Source: Zygophlyctis sp. KS116
Taxonomy: Eukaryota > Chytridiomycota
Direction: 5' to 3'
Assembly (NCBI GenBank): GCA_054661495.1
Contig: BAAFSQ010000044.1
Coordinates: 1 to 55,385 of the forward strand
Length of the DNA: 55,385 nt
Within the stretch, counting starts at the first letter, position 1, and the number at the start of each line of letters is the position of its first letter. Under the pieces are notes generated by a model, which had not been told where the DNA came from, searched no databases, and saw nothing but the letters and a program-made list of their open reading frames with translations. The translations under genes and the position numbers were made by a program. Positions 1 through 11,600 of this stretch are shown here, in pieces.

Positions 1-1
1 T

Positions 2-121
2 TTCAAGCATGAATTAGAGGCAGTTACATCATTAACAAAGACTCTCAAACCTGTTAAAACAGTAAAACTCTCAGACACTCTTTTATTACAAGACAAAATT
101 AAAGAATTAGAGACGAGGTAA
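2..121 (+). CDS. C-terminal fragment of an unidentified gene
   Basis: An open frame runs in from the window edge and stops at TAA 119-121, giving the last 39 residues of a protein. The tail is rich in Leu, Lys and Glu and ends in KIKELETR, like the end of a coiled coil. Too little is present to name it. Its last 15 bases overlap the end of the convergent NDUFAF6-like gene. Confidence 0.5.
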   Translation, partial: FKHELEAVTSLTKTLKPVKTVKLSDTLLLQDKIKELETR

Positions 122-979
122 TGATTTTTTTCGAGCATAATATAACAGTTTAAATGGTAATTTCCAACTTTTATAAAAGAGCCTTTGATGAAATAAATTG
201 AAATTGTACTCTTGTAATTTCTGTAAAAAATCGAATGCAGGAACATAATTCAGCAAGACTGGAAAACTTTCTCTCGGCCATTCTTTTTCAAACTTTAGAC
301 TAGTAATTAAATGATCATTTGCTCTTGTCCCAAGTTCAAATACCAATTCTTCCAATTTTGAATTTCTCTGATTATAAAATCTGTATAATTCTTGTGTTGA
401 GAGTTGATATTTAGCAAAAAGATCAAGAGGAAGATTACATTTACAATCTTTTAATAGAATCGGAGTAGCTCTCAAGGCAGTAATTATCCCCATTGTTTTT
501 CCTAAATGACTTACGGCGTGATCTACTTGAAGAGACTGAATTCCAAGACTAGATAGAATTAGATAGAACAATGTTGAATTTGTAGATTCAGCATAAGATT
601 CCAAATCTTCTAAATTAGAAAAATTCCAAGTTAATTGTTTTTCTCTAGCAGTGATTAGTCGTTTTAAGAATAACTGTGATATCGGTCTCTTTGAATTTGC
701 CAATGCAAGAGCTTGTGCAACCGGGTGTTTGATGGGTTTATTTTCCAATATACCAGGCAATGCATCAATCCAAAACTGATGTTTTAATTTTGCAATTTTC
801 AAATCTCTTGAATTTATCAATGATAGCTCTGCATTAAAAGCTCCTAAAGCCCAAACTGTGGATCTAAATTCTTTAGGAATAAAGAGAGAAGATAGATAAA
901 AGTTGTGATCATGCATTCTTAGTAAATTAGAGCAATAATCTTGCATTTTAGAATTTTTTACTGATTCAATCCTTCCCAT
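107..979 (-). CDS. NDUFAF6: NDUFAF6-like complex I assembly factor (squalene/phytoene synthase family)
   Basis: This is an intronless 290-residue protein starting at ATG 979-977. It has the all-helical squalene/phytoene synthase fold of the NDUFAF6 (Sicily) group: an N-terminal YCSNLLRMHDHNFYLSSLF segment, AFNAELSLI, a central LESYAESTNSTLFYLIL helix and a later GIITALRATPILL helix. The Asp-rich catalytic motifs of true prenyl synthases are not evident, as expected for the mitochondrial complex I assembly branch. Presence of the factor implies a canonical respiratory complex I. It overlaps the preceding convergent frame by 15 bases. Confidence 0.8.
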   Translation of the reverse strand: MGRIESVKNSKMQDYCSNLLRMHDHNFYLSSLFIPKEFRSTVWALGAFNAELSLINSRDLKIAKLKHQFWIDALPGILENKPIKHPVAQALALANSKRPISQLFLKRLITAREKQLTWNFSNLEDLESYAESTNSTLFYLILSSLGIQSLQVDHAVSHLGKTMGIITALRATPILLKDCKCNLPLDLFAKYQLSTQELYRFYNQRNSKLEELVFELGTRANDHLITSLKFEKEWPRESFPVLLNYVPAFDFLQKLQEYNFNLFHQRLFYKSWKLPFKLLYYARKKSLPRL

Positions 980-1147
980 TGTTTTAATTACAAATGATTA
1001 GTATGATTACAAGCGATTACAAACAATCATGAGTATGAGAAAGCGATGACTCTATCTTGCCAATTCATCATTTACAATCACCGATGCGCCCACCACGGAT
1101 TCTAAATATAGCCATGCCACATCTCATTTACTAAAAACTACAACAAA

Positions 1148-1612
1148 ATGATAAAGATCTCTATTGCTTTTGCCTTGTTAACTCTTTTACCAAACTATGA
1201 ATCAATAGTTATACCATCTGAACCAACCGCCAATCTTGAAAGTACTCTAATCACAGAACCAACAAAAACCATCGAATTGATATCAGAAAATACAATTGCT
1301 ATAACCTCTACTCAAGATCAAGAAAAGCAAACAGCAATTTCTACCATCCAAAAAGTGATTTTACCGCTCTCTGCGACTCAAACTCATACTGTACATCATG
1401 TTACTGATCCTGTAAATACCATTACTACTATCATTGTCGATTCTAACATCAATACTGCAGTTTATTCTCCTAACCAGGCAGTTGTCTATGTATTTCTAAA
1501 GAAAATCCCAAAACAAGACTTTGTAGTTTATGAAACAGCTACCCAATCAGGAGTCTCTAGTATATCCTTTTCCTCAATATTTATTGGACTTTTCACATAC
1601 TTGATATTCTAA
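1148..1612 (+). CDS. Secreted, probably GPI-anchored Thr/Ser-rich protein
   Basis: The 154-residue protein starts at ATG 1148. It has a short hydrophobic signal segment (about residues 3-15), a long Thr/Ser/Ile/Val-rich middle and a hydrophobic C-terminus (FSSIFIGLFTYLIF) preceded by small residues. That is the layout of a GPI-anchored surface protein. I recognise no domain. It is transcribed away from the NDUFAF6-like gene across a 168-base gap that contains several GATTACA-like words. Cell-surface location is inferred from the two hydrophobic ends. Confidence 0.6.
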   Translation: MIKISIAFALLTLLPNYESIVIPSEPTANLESTLITEPTKTIELISENTIAITSTQDQEKQTAISTIQKVILPLSATQTHTVHHVTDPVNTITTIIVDSNINTAVYSPNQAVVYVFLKKIPKQDFVVYETATQSGVSSISFSSIFIGLFTYLIF

Positions 1613-1629
1613 GAATAATAGCAAGAAAT

Positions 1630-2223
1630 CTATTTTTCTAAAACTTGTAAAACCATTTCCACTTGTTCTTGATCAATAGAAACTTTAAAGGGAATTGTTC
1701 CACATTCCTTTATCCTTTCCATATCTCCTGATATAGTAATCTGATTTGAATTCAATTGAATATCTTTGAATTTCTGTTGAATTTCTTCAATTATTTCTTC
1801 TTTTCCCACTGATCCAAACAGTTTATTAGTTCCTGGAATTGTTTTTGAGAATATTTTAATAATTGAATCACTTTCAAGTCTAGAAATTATTAATTTTGAT
1901 TCTTGACTTGATCCTTGAGATAAGAATTGAGAAACTTGATCTTCATTTAGATTAGAGAATGCAGGAATAATATTTTCCAACTGAATAGATCTAGAATCCA
2001 CCGCCGGCTCCCAATTTTCAGGAAGCAATGGTTTTCCTCGGACTCTAGGAACATAATAAGCTAATTGAAGTGGTAAAAGTAATTTCCTTGCTGTTTCTTG
2101 CGATGTTTGAATTATTTCTCCCTTTTTTCCTAATTTACAGTCTTGTAAAAGAAAGCAGAATGTATCTGCCTTTTGGAATTTAAATCTTTTAAATGAGAAT
2201 AGACTTGTTTTTGGAAATTTCAT
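1630..2223 (-). CDS. MRPL9: Mitochondrial large-subunit ribosomal protein bL9m
   Basis: The start is ATG 2223-2221 and no intron is needed. The N-terminal half carries the bL9 signature: LLQDCKLGKKGEIIQ followed by TARKLLLPLQLAYYVP. The C-terminal half matches the second bL9 domain, with KLFGSVGKEEIIEEI and a following ITISGDMERIKECG segment. The N-terminus is basic and Phe-rich and may target mitochondria. The gene lies 20 bases downstream of RER1 on the same strand, with a run of about 14 A (transcript sense) between them. Confidence 0.82.
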   Translation of the reverse strand: MKFPKTSLFSFKRFKFQKADTFCFLLQDCKLGKKGEIIQTSQETARKLLLPLQLAYYVPRVRGKPLLPENWEPAVDSRSIQLENIIPAFSNLNEDQVSQFLSQGSSQESKLIISRLESDSIIKIFSKTIPGTNKLFGSVGKEEIIEEIQQKFKDIQLNSNQITISGDMERIKECGTIPFKVSIDQEQVEMVLQVLEK

Positions 2224-2243
2224 CAAAAAAGTTTTTTTTTTTT

Positions 2244-2957
2244 TTAATCTTTACCAACTGCCCCTCCTGTTGCTGTATATTTCTATATTTTTAAAATTCT
2301 AATTTTTTACCTTTTTACCAAGATCTAATGGTATATACTAGAATAAATCTATTTAAAAATTACCTTGTATCTAATCATATGAGCAATTTGTCTTCTCATT
2401 GTAAGTCCAAACAACATCAAAAAGTACATTCTATAATCTTTAGAAATTTAGTAAAAATTACAGTAAAATAGGCCAAAAGACTGGAATATCTAGAGCCTTT
2501 ATAAATGTACAAAAAAGTGCAATAATAAAAGCTCTGGTTGAATAATACCTAGAATTATTAAAAATCTAAAATTACCAAAATTTAAATTCAGGTAGTCTTC
2601 GAATAAAAGGTTTAAATTCTTCATCTGCTTTAGTAGGTAGAGATGGACCTTCTTCATCCATTAAATCATCTTCCAAGGCAGGATCAAATTTAGGAGATAA
2701 AAAGGCCAAAAACAAATTTAAAAGATATATACCAAGGGCATACTAGGAATAATAATAATAATGAAATTTACAGTCACAATATACCATCCCTGTACTAAAA
2801 ATACTCTTATAAAGTAAATTACAAAAATTAAAGCTGTTGCAGTCCATCGGTACGCAGTGTAAGGAGTAGTAGTATCTATTAGAGCTTGGTATCTCTGAGA
2901 ATAGATTTTAAATGATGAGGGAGCTTTAGGAGCTTCAATTGGAGATTGCATTTTCAA
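2244..2957 (-). CDS. RER1: RER1, Golgi-to-ER retrieval receptor
   Basis: Six exons encode a complete RER1. The introns, on the minus strand, are 2743-2771, 2549-2575, 2431-2461, 2338-2363 and 2283-2310 (29, 27, 31, 26 and 28 bases). The spliced protein has [75 protein letters not shown] and [15 protein letters not shown], all family hallmarks, with four membrane segments. RER1 retrieves membrane proteins from cis-Golgi to ER. It ends TAA 2246-2244. It diverges from the Tcd-like gene. Confidence 0.93.
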
Positions 2958-3123
2958 CTTTTTCCTAAACCGTTGGGCTGTCCGACCGTTGGCTGTTGAC
3001 TATTGAATCAAGATTTAAATATTTGAAGAATTTCACTGTTGGGGATCATTTGGTTTTGAGAAATCTAAATATAAATCTAAATCTAAATCTAATCCAGTGT
3101 CAAACTCTTGTCCGAATCATGTC

Positions 3124-4489
3124 ATGGCCATGGGGAGTAGGTTGGACAAGATGCAAACAAAAACAATTGTTTCGGTTTTAGTCGTTTGTGGGATCACCGC
3201 TCTGGTTTCATTCAGAATTAAAAAGAAAAGAAAGACCCAATTGATTCAAGAGATTAACGAGGGAATTAGGAATAGCGGCCAATTAGTGACTCAAGATGAT
3301 TTAGTAAAAGAACAATTATCAAGGAATATTTCATTTTTAGGGGAAAAACAGACTCTAGTTCAGAATGGATTTATAATAGTTGTGGGATTGGGAGGAGTCG
3401 GATCGCATGCGGCTCATATGTTGTTAAGATCGGGTGTTGGGAAAATAAGATTAATTGATTTTGATCAAGTTACATTATCATCTTTAAATAGGCATGCAGT
3501 GGCTAATAGAGATGATGTTGGTATTTCTAAAGTAGAATGTATGAAAAAACATTTATTAGAGATTTTACCAAGTGCTCAAATTGATGCAATTTCAGAAATG
3601 TTTTCAAAAGATTCTGCTCAAAGATTACTAGATGGAAATCCAGATTTTGTACTGGATTGTATTGATAATATTCATACAAAAATAGATTTACTGGAATATT
3701 GTTATAAAGCAAATATTAAAGTTGTGTCTTCAATGGGTTCAGGTGCAAAATCTGATCCAACAAGAATTCATATAGCCGATATTTCAGAAACTTTTGGTAA
3801 GTTTTGGGTTTTTTTCTAAAAAATTAGAGGATCCTTTAGCTAGAGCTACAAGAAAAGGACTTCGAATTCGTGGGATTAACTCTGGGATACAAGTAATCTA
3901 TTCATCAGAAAAGCCAGGAAATGTAAAGCTTTTGCCATTACAAGAGGAACAAGTTTCAGATGCAAGTCAATTAGCAGCATTGCCAAAATTTAGGGCTAGA
4001 ATATTACCTGTTTTAGGGACTATTCCTGCTCTATTTGGAATGACCATGGCATCTTTTGTATTAACAGAACTGGCACAATGGAATATTGAACCTTTGGCAT
4101 TCAAGGAGAGAGATGGGATTTATCAGAGATTACATGCTCAATTGTGTCAGAATGAATTAAAGAAATATTCTGTGAAAATTGTACCTCTAAGTGTACAAGA
4201 TATAGGATATATATTTGAAGAGGTATAAAGTAAAAAATTTAAAAAATAGATTTGGAGAGGAAGAAGTGCTCTCTCTGGTGGATTGGAAAAATTGCATTTA
4301 ATAAGATGGAATCCTTCAAAACCTGCTTCTTTTGGGAACGTGATTTGTTTAACTAGAAAAGAAGCAGAAAAACATGAAAGCATGAGTCCAAAGGATTGGG
4401 AATCCTATTACAGTAGAAAATTTCTGGATTTTGTTAATCTTCGATTCGAAAAAGAAAAGTTTGAAAATGAATGGAAGTATTACCCTTAA
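3124..4489 (+). CDS. TCD: tRNA threonylcarbamoyladenosine dehydratase (Tcd/CsdL type, E1-like)
   Basis: ATG 3124 opens a protein with an N-terminal membrane anchor (TIVSVLVVCGITALVSF), then a ThiF/MoeB-type nucleotide fold: VVGLGGVGSHAAHMLLRSGV, RLIDFDQVTLSSLNRHAVA and DFVLDCIDNIHTKIDLL. Introns are 3797-3827 (31 bases) and 4223-4249 (27 bases). Removing them gives EDPLARATRKGLRIRG and IWRGRSALSGG, both typical of the family. The enzyme cyclises t6A37 in tRNA using ATP; yeast Tcd1 and Tcd2 are mitochondrial outer-membrane proteins, which fits the anchor. An upstream GTG-initiated extension is not needed. Confidence 0.88.
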
Positions 4490-4533
4490 TATGATTACCA
4501 ATAAATAGATTTGATATTATTAATAAAGTTTGA

Positions 4534-6064
4534 TTATGCGCCTTCCATTGACTCACGGCTGTCATAGGAATGGAATCCCCTACAGTCAATGAGGATGTTA
4601 ATTATGGTCCCTCCAACGCCACAATTCAAAAGATCTAAAGTAAATTCACGTGAATAGATTACCATTCAAAGTTATCTTTTCTGGATCAGCTGGATTTGCC
4701 ATATCAAAAAGTTCATTCAAAACATCTTCAACTGGAAGAGGTTCAGATACAAACAAATGCATTTTCTTTGAGAGGTCCTAATATAATTAAACATTAAAGA
4801 TACCTTTAAAAAATGTCTTAGAGTCATCTCATCCAAATATTTTTGAGATTTGAAATCAAGTAATTTAAAGCAAAACGCTATACTCTGATCGGTATAAATA
4901 TTTTCCATTGCTAGAACAAAATCGATAAACGATTTAAAATCCTATAAACTTGTGAAATTAACCTCAAGTACCATTTCTCCACCATAGGTTAGGCATTCTA
5001 GACATTATAATACTAAAATTACCTTGGAACAGCCGATCTAGAAAGAAATTAGACAATACACCTTTATTATAATTTCCAAGCTCCTTCCTGCTGAGCATAC
5101 CATTATGATCCGTATCCAAAGCTAAAAACTGACCATAAACTCGCATACTAGCATCATAAATCATTAAAATGTTATACCACGAATGACCCGAAAACCAATT
5201 AGCTACTTCTACATCACCAGGAAGATTAGGATCCCTCAATTCAAACATTTCTGTCAAAATAGGTGATAACAGGATTGATTGAATAGCTACTTTTCCTATA
5301 TTTCTTAATTTGATACGATATACCTCTTTTTAAAGGATCCAAAAAGAACATAAACTTGCGTACTGCACAACAAATATAAAACTTGTTAAATGAAGGATTG
5401 AAATCCTGTAAATTTAGAGTTGTCATAGACTCTAATATATAGTTTTGCAAGTCCTTGAAATAAGTTATCATTATATCCTACTTCTTCTTTCAAAAATCCT
5501 TCATTGTCCATATCAACATAAGATAAATCTAAACGTGCCTGCATGAGACTGACTAGAATAAATCCATCTAATCTTAATACCTTTTCGTAGTAAATAGTTA
5601 AAGTAATTCCCTGTTATCAAAAAATCCCAAAATTACCTATTGAAACAAGCCCATCCTTATCTTTGAGAAATTTAGAGTAAGTACAAGTTTTTAAAAAGGG
5701 CTCTAATCTTGAACAATTTTCAATTAATCTTTTTCTCGAGACTTTAAAAGAGCTGTAAGAGATAACCTACGTTTAGTATGGCAGAGATTACCTTTTCACC
5801 GTCTTCATTTGTTCTAGCGTTGGAGCTTAACTCATCCCATACCATATCCAATTCATCATTCGATAAAATCTCATCTGTCTTTATACTTTTAATTCTTTCA
5901 ATAACTGCTTCCTTTGCTGCGTGTCCGACCTTTGAAAGTGTTTTGGTTTGGTAAAATAGAGGTATCGCTGGAACTTGTTTTTCCTGTTTAAAGAATTTAG
6001 AAATATTCTGGGGATTTGCATGATTCAGTATGTCCGATAATCTTGCTGCTGTAGATGTCTGCAT
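4534..6064 (-). CDS. PPP2R3C: PP2A regulatory subunit B'' (PPP2R3C/TON2-like, EF-hand)
   Basis: Many short exons on the minus strand give a B''-gamma-type subunit. Landmarks are LSNDELDMVWDELSSN, CCAVRKFMFFLDPLKRG, the EF-hand LALDTDHNGMLSRKELGNY, NFFLDRLFQ, and a C-terminal ILIDCRGFHSYDSRES, all where PPP2R3C has them. The first intron is the 25 bases after GEK. The last intron precedes DLLNCGVGG. Start ATG 6064-6062 is preferred because the longer frame to 6175 would run into the malate dehydrogenase gene. The family targets PP2A in centrosome or microtubule organisation. Stop is TAA 4536-4534. Confidence 0.85.
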
Positions 6065-6123
6065 GGGCGCTTGAACGCTAAAAATTTTTGTTTGTGAGTC
6101 GAGGGTTACTGTCAAAAACCCTA

Positions 6124-7162
6124 ATGAAAGTCGCAGTTCTCGGAGCAGCAGGTGGTATTGGTCAGCCTCTATCATTGTTATTGAAGATAAACTCGTTAGT
6201 TTCGGAGCTCTCGTTATTTGATATCGTCAACACTCCTGGGGTCGCTGCTGATCTATCCCATATAAATTCAAACGCAGTTGTGAAGGGTTACAAAGGAGAT
6301 GATCAATTGGAAGAGGCACTTACCGGGGCGAAGATCGTTGTTATTCCAGCAGGTGTACCGAGAAAACCAGGGATGACACGAGATGATCTATTCAATATTG
6401 TAAGTTTTATTAATTTGACACTAGAATGCTGGGATCGTTAAAAAGTTGGCAGTGGGTTGTGCTAAATTTTGTCCGACTGCGTTTATTGCAGTGATCTCGA
6501 ATCCAGTCAATTCTACTGTTCCTATTGTGGCAGAGACTATGAAGCAATTTGGGGTCTTTGATCCTGCAAGAGTTTTTGGTGTGACTACTCTGGTAATTAA
6601 AATTATTTACGTTCATAGGATATTACTCGTGCAAATACTTTTGTAAGTCAGGCTAAAAATATTGATGTTTCTAAATTAAATGTCCAAGTTATTGGAGGAC
6701 ATTCAGGGGCTACTATTATCCCTATTTTATCTGCGACAAAGTTAAATTTTACTGATTCTGAACTTGAAGCTTTAACTCAAAGAATTCAATTTGGAGGTGA
6801 TGAAGTTGTTAAAGCTAAAGAAGGTGCTGGATCTGCGACTCTTTCAATGGCTTTTGCTGGTGCTCGTTTTGTGAATTCTCTTTTGGAAGCTGCAGTTTTA
6901 GGTAAAAAGGACGTGACTGAATGCACTTTTGTAAAGTCGAATTCAGCAGCTGATCATGGATTGGATTACTTTTCAACTGTTGTAGAGCTTGGTGTAAGTT
7001 GAAATTAAAGATTTATAATAGGTGTCTGGAGTTTCTAAAATACACCCAATTCCTGCTCTTTCTGCTCATGAAGAGAAATTACTTGCTGCTGCGATTCCTG
7101 AACTCAAAGCAAGTATCCAAAAAGGAGTTGATTTTGTCAATAAGCAATCTGCGGCTTTATAA
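6124..7162 (+). CDS. MDH: Malate dehydrogenase (mitochondrial/glyoxysomal type)
   Basis: ATG 6124 begins [20 protein letters not shown], the NAD-binding loop. Introns are 6400-6424 (25), 6593-6618 (26) and 6994-7021 (28). The spliced protein has [45 protein letters not shown], the catalytic [11 protein letters not shown] and [17 protein letters not shown]. These place it with LDH-like mitochondrial-type MDH. No long targeting peptide follows ATG 6124, so the product may be cytosolic or peroxisomal unless an upstream start is used. It oxidises malate to oxaloacetate. The divergent PP2A subunit starts only 59 bases upstream. Confidence 0.93.
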
Positions 7163-7179
7163 GAAAAAAGAATTATTTT

Positions 7180-8253
7180 CTACTTTTTTCCAACTGTATT
7201 CCACCATACTCCCTTTATTATAGGTTTTTCAGTCGCAGATGTTCTTATAATGTGATCTTGATCTGAGACTCCCTTATACATTTTAGAAAATTCCCTTGTA
7301 GCAGTAGAATCTCTTTTTCCTTCTCCAGCATATGAAGGAACCTTGTTTATACTAAATCTAGTATTTGATGCAGCTCTTTCTATACCAGAATCGATTGGAA
7401 TATCAGCTTTTTGAAATTTGTTTGTCAGCCTTCTGTTTTTAGAGAATAAATTCTATAAAATAAAATCCTTAAACTTACAGAAGCAGATTCCCGAAATTCC
7501 AATTTATCTTTTGCAATCATGTCTCTAAAATCTTCTATTAATTCAAACATTGAATCAGTATCACATCCTAATTCCTTTGCAACTGTTTTTGGTGTTTTAC
7601 CACTCCAATCAGATATATTTGGTTCTGCTTTAGCATCTAATAATAGCTTTACTAGACTATAATCATCAGGATGGATAGCATAAAATAATGCAGTCCAACC
7701 ATTGGATTTACTTTGATAATTACAATCTGATCCACTTAATATAAGATTTCTAACTGCATTATGATTCTTGACTCTACAAGCAATCATTAATGCAGTCATT
7801 CCAAGTCCTTGAGTACCACCATGATTTACATCAATATTTTGCTCCAGTAAAAGGTCCAGTACATCATCATGAAATCCATATATACAACATTTTAGAGAAT
7901 TTAGCCCAAACGAATTATTTTTTTGAGGATTGACTGATTTTAGAGATATCAGGAATCGCACTACAGCAACACGTCCGTAAAAGGAAGCCAGCATGAGAGG
8001 CGTCCAGCCATATTCATTTTCCTTATCAGCATCAGATCCTAATTTGACGAGTAACTTGACAATATCTTCAGATCCATGTGAGGAGGCTTCAAGTTTAAAA
8101 TATCAAATTACCAACATGAATTGGTTCGTTGCCATTTGCATCTCGACAAAACAGCAGGCTTGATTTCCTGTTAGCATTAGCAAACAATCTTGCTATTTTT
8201 GAAAGATCATCAGCAATAATTGCTTTAACAAGAATACAAGTTAAATCGGTCAT
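7180..8253 (-). CDS. Ankyrin-repeat protein
   Basis: Three exons give about 340 residues from ATG 8253-8251. At least five ankyrin-like units are visible, for example NEPIHVASSHGSEDIVKLL, YGWTPLMLASFYGRVAVVRF, MTALMIACRVKNHNAVRNLI and GWTALFYAIHPDDYSLVKLL. A basic tail follows, ending GVWWNTVGKK. One intron splits the first repeat and another follows FRESAS. The stop TAG 7182-7180 is 17 bases from the malate dehydrogenase stop. Binding partner is unknown. The Trp-rich end is distinctive and could help find orthologues. Confidence 0.75.
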
Positions 8254-8397
8254 TAACGCCACTGCTCGGAAGTCATTTGAGTGACAGCTACATTTGACAC
8301 ATTTGAGATTAAAGTTCCAACCGTCCCTTAATAAGATGGTTTTTCCAAAAAATTTAATTCTTCTCTTATCTTAAATCTATTAAATGTGAATGCAAGA

Positions 8398-8661
8398 ATG
8401 TCATACTGTGGATGTCTTACGTTTCGTTACAGCGATGCGTTGAATAAATCAAAGCCTGCAAAGTGGAGGGATCTGCAAAAGAAAATGCATGAAAAAGTTT
8501 GGTCAACAATGCAAGAATGACAAAATCCGGACAAATGCGCTCAGAATAAATGTCCTGACCAAACCAAAGCGTTCGAAGATTGTATGGATGTGTTTCTAAA
8601 AAATCAAATATTCTCAAGGACTATTTTTTCAAAGAGTATTTATTATATTTCTATAGATTAA
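8398..8661 (+). other. Possible small Cys-containing gene with an in-frame TGA
   Basis: From ATG 8398 a frame of 40 codons ends at TGA 8518-8520. The same frame then stays open for 46 more codons to TAA 8659-8661. The second part has a CHCH-like look (DKCAQNKCPDQTKAFEDCMD). No GT...AG intron that I can find removes the TGA. It could be two unrelated open frames, a small gene with stop readthrough, or non-coding sequence. The antisense frame is also open but lacks an ATG. The end overlaps the Sec8 stop by 11 bases. Confidence 0.2.
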
Positions 8662-11600
8662 GCGATATGAAATGATCCTTTATCTTTTTTAAGAGTCCGA
8701 TATATTCTGTCCGATTTTCTGTTCCATCAGAGAATTTCAAGTCAAGTAATCGTTTCAATTCTTCAAAAGTAAATCTTCCAGGATGGCTTTCAATCGATTT
8801 TATCATTGTCTAAAAGATTATAAATAAATTCTTACAGGGCCACTGGCCATTAGAAGTTCATAATAAGATATTGCAGTATCTAATTCCTCACGGTCGTTTA
8901 CAGATCCCAGATTGGTTAAACTTTGCTGAAGAGATTTGACATTTCTGATCAGCTTTTGGATTCCAGTTTCATTTAGTCGCTTGATACGTCCAATGTGTAA
9001 ACGAAGCAAATACGACATTATTGTAGCCAATCCTTCAAATACAAACCTATCAATAAGAATAAACGCATTTACTTTGAACGACGAGGGGATAAGGATATAG
9101 TAACTATTTCTTCAATCATAATCAAATCTTGATTCAGCAATCCTATATAGGGATCTGGATCGGTATTCCCATCTTCTAAAAAGTAATTTCCCTGGGATTA
9201 AATTCTATATTTACCTCTATTATAGCGAGATCTAAATAGTACATGACATGGGCCCTGATTTCTAGTCTTAATACAAAAAAGGCATTTTCCTCGAGTTTTT
9301 TATATTTTTTGAGAGAATCATTGAATCTCCTTTAAAATTAATTAGAAATACATACAAAACAATTTGAGAGTCTAAATCTAAGCCTAAAAATTGATTTTCA
9401 CTTAATAGTAGATCAGACAAGGAATCCATAGAGATCTCATCACGTTTTAGCTAAAGATTAAAATATTGAAGTACCGAAAGTTCAGTCTGATGTATCACGG
9501 CTGTTTTCTGACCAGCGAATGAATCATCGCCTTCCTTCTTCACGTTGATCATTTGAGCGATTTGAGTTCTAAGCCATTGCTATTTCATGAGAATAAATAA
9601 ATGATACCAAGCTATGTATCATGTTAGAAATGGATTGGATTTTCTTCAAATCCATAATGATCTCGCTTCGATGCAGGGATCGATCTTTTTTCAAATTCAT
9701 TTCTATTTGGATTTCCTAGAATGTATCAGGTATAAATTAAGCATACTTTCTTCATCAACTGCTTTTGTGTTTCAGGTGGAACATCCTATATATTTTACAA
9801 TTTTTCTAGAGTACCATCCACGTAACAAAGAATTGATTCTGAAACAGGCAGGTGCTAATTTCAATATCCTCAGCCCATACGGAGCTGATCATTTTACCGC
9901 CTTCAGTATCCTCCTGATCTTGACAATAAAATGCTATAATTACTTATTCTTTGAATTACTTTTTATCTTGGAATGGCAGCTTTCATAGTATGTCGAAATT
10001 ACATTTTCAATCATTTTGATAAACTCTTCACGATGTGCAGGAATCGCTTCCACAGAGGATGCCATCCCTTTAATCAAAATCAAAAGAGCCACGACACTCT
10101 TATAGTTAGTGATTATTTAAAACAATCTACCTTCATCAGGGGGTAACGAGAAAGCATAGAAAAAGTTTCATCCTGAAAAGCATCAATCCCTAAAATTTGA
10201 AGAAATATTATTACCATGAATATACATCTGTAGATATTCATCCAATCTGCTACTGATTTGAGGCAGTAAAACTGACACCAAAAAATCATCAAGAAAATCA
10301 TCAAATTTTCTACCTTTTTAAAATAAATGTAATTGTACCCAGCCTTGTGACATTCAATCTTTAGCAGAAAGCTTTTAGTGGGTTCATAAGCGATCAAGAT
10401 ATTATGGGCATTCGGCTGAATCAAGAGCCGATGACCTACTGATTCAGCTGAAGAATGATCTCCATCTGTTCCTGAAATTGCATTTGTACCATTGATAAAT
10501 GTAAGTGCCATATTTGGATCTACAGAAGTATAATCTCGGATCATTGTAGAATTTTTCTCGGTATTGATACGAAAAAGTCGCTATTGGTCATTGGTCTTGA
10601 GAATTACCTTTTTGATGGTTTCTGTAATACTAGCTTTTTGCTTTTTGTCAGTTATAACATCTTTTATCGACAAAAAAGGTGCATTTAAAGACGAATTCAT
10701 TTCATTATCAGTCAGATATTCGAATAATAGTGTTTTAATTTCGTTCTGGACAAAAAACAGAACATCTTCCATGAAATAATCTAATATTTAGCTCAATTAA
10801 TCAATTACGATTTCTTATATCAGCGTCTCCTGTTTTCTAAACTTGTCAATATTTTTCATAACTTACCAGAGAAATGCTATCTATGACATTTATAGCGTAT
10901 TGATGCCTTTGTGTTATCTTTTCAAATCTTGAATATATCTCGACCAATAAATCTTTAAGAATCACCATATCTGCGGCTTTTGAAAGAGATCCAAATATAG
11001 CAGACTGATATGCGAATGAAATAGGAATTTCCTCAACTTTCGCTGAATTTTTATACCTAATTATAAGAATATTTGGTAGTATTACCTTGCATCAGTTTCC
11101 TGGATCACGTAGTCAACTACATTAAATAATTCCAGAGCTATTCTTTCTCGAACAATCTTATGGTTAAGCTTTAAAAATTACATCTAATGCTTCTTTGAGT
11201 TTTCCTAGAAGATGTAAACTTTCTATAATTGATCTTATATAAATAAAAGAATTGCTGGTTGGTGGTATGTCCGGATCTTCCACTAGCTTCAAATTAACAG
11301 CAGTCGATTACCTCGGTGTTGAGATCTGGGATTTCATCAGCTGTATCTTCAGACACACTAGTTTTTAAATATAATTGACTATTGAGTTCGTCCAAAAGTT
11401 TTTCAAAAAGTGACTAAGTATAAATTCACCATTAAATACATTTTTGATTGTATATAATTGCTGTTTAACAGATTCCAATGCTCCTATTTGCGAACATTCT
11501 CCTTCTATTTGAGCTAAAGACGATAAAAGTGTCTGAACACAAGCTAAAAAGTATTTTCCATGAATTAAATTTGATAATTTTTCTGGAGTTCTTTCAAGAT

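Noticed and set aside
6088-6123. Upstream extension of malate dehydrogenase
   Set aside because: It would start with TTG. ATG 6124 gives the canonical [11 protein letters not shown] start.
9614-9988. A 124-codon plus-strand frame
   Set aside because: It is antisense to several Sec8 exons and has no recognisable features.
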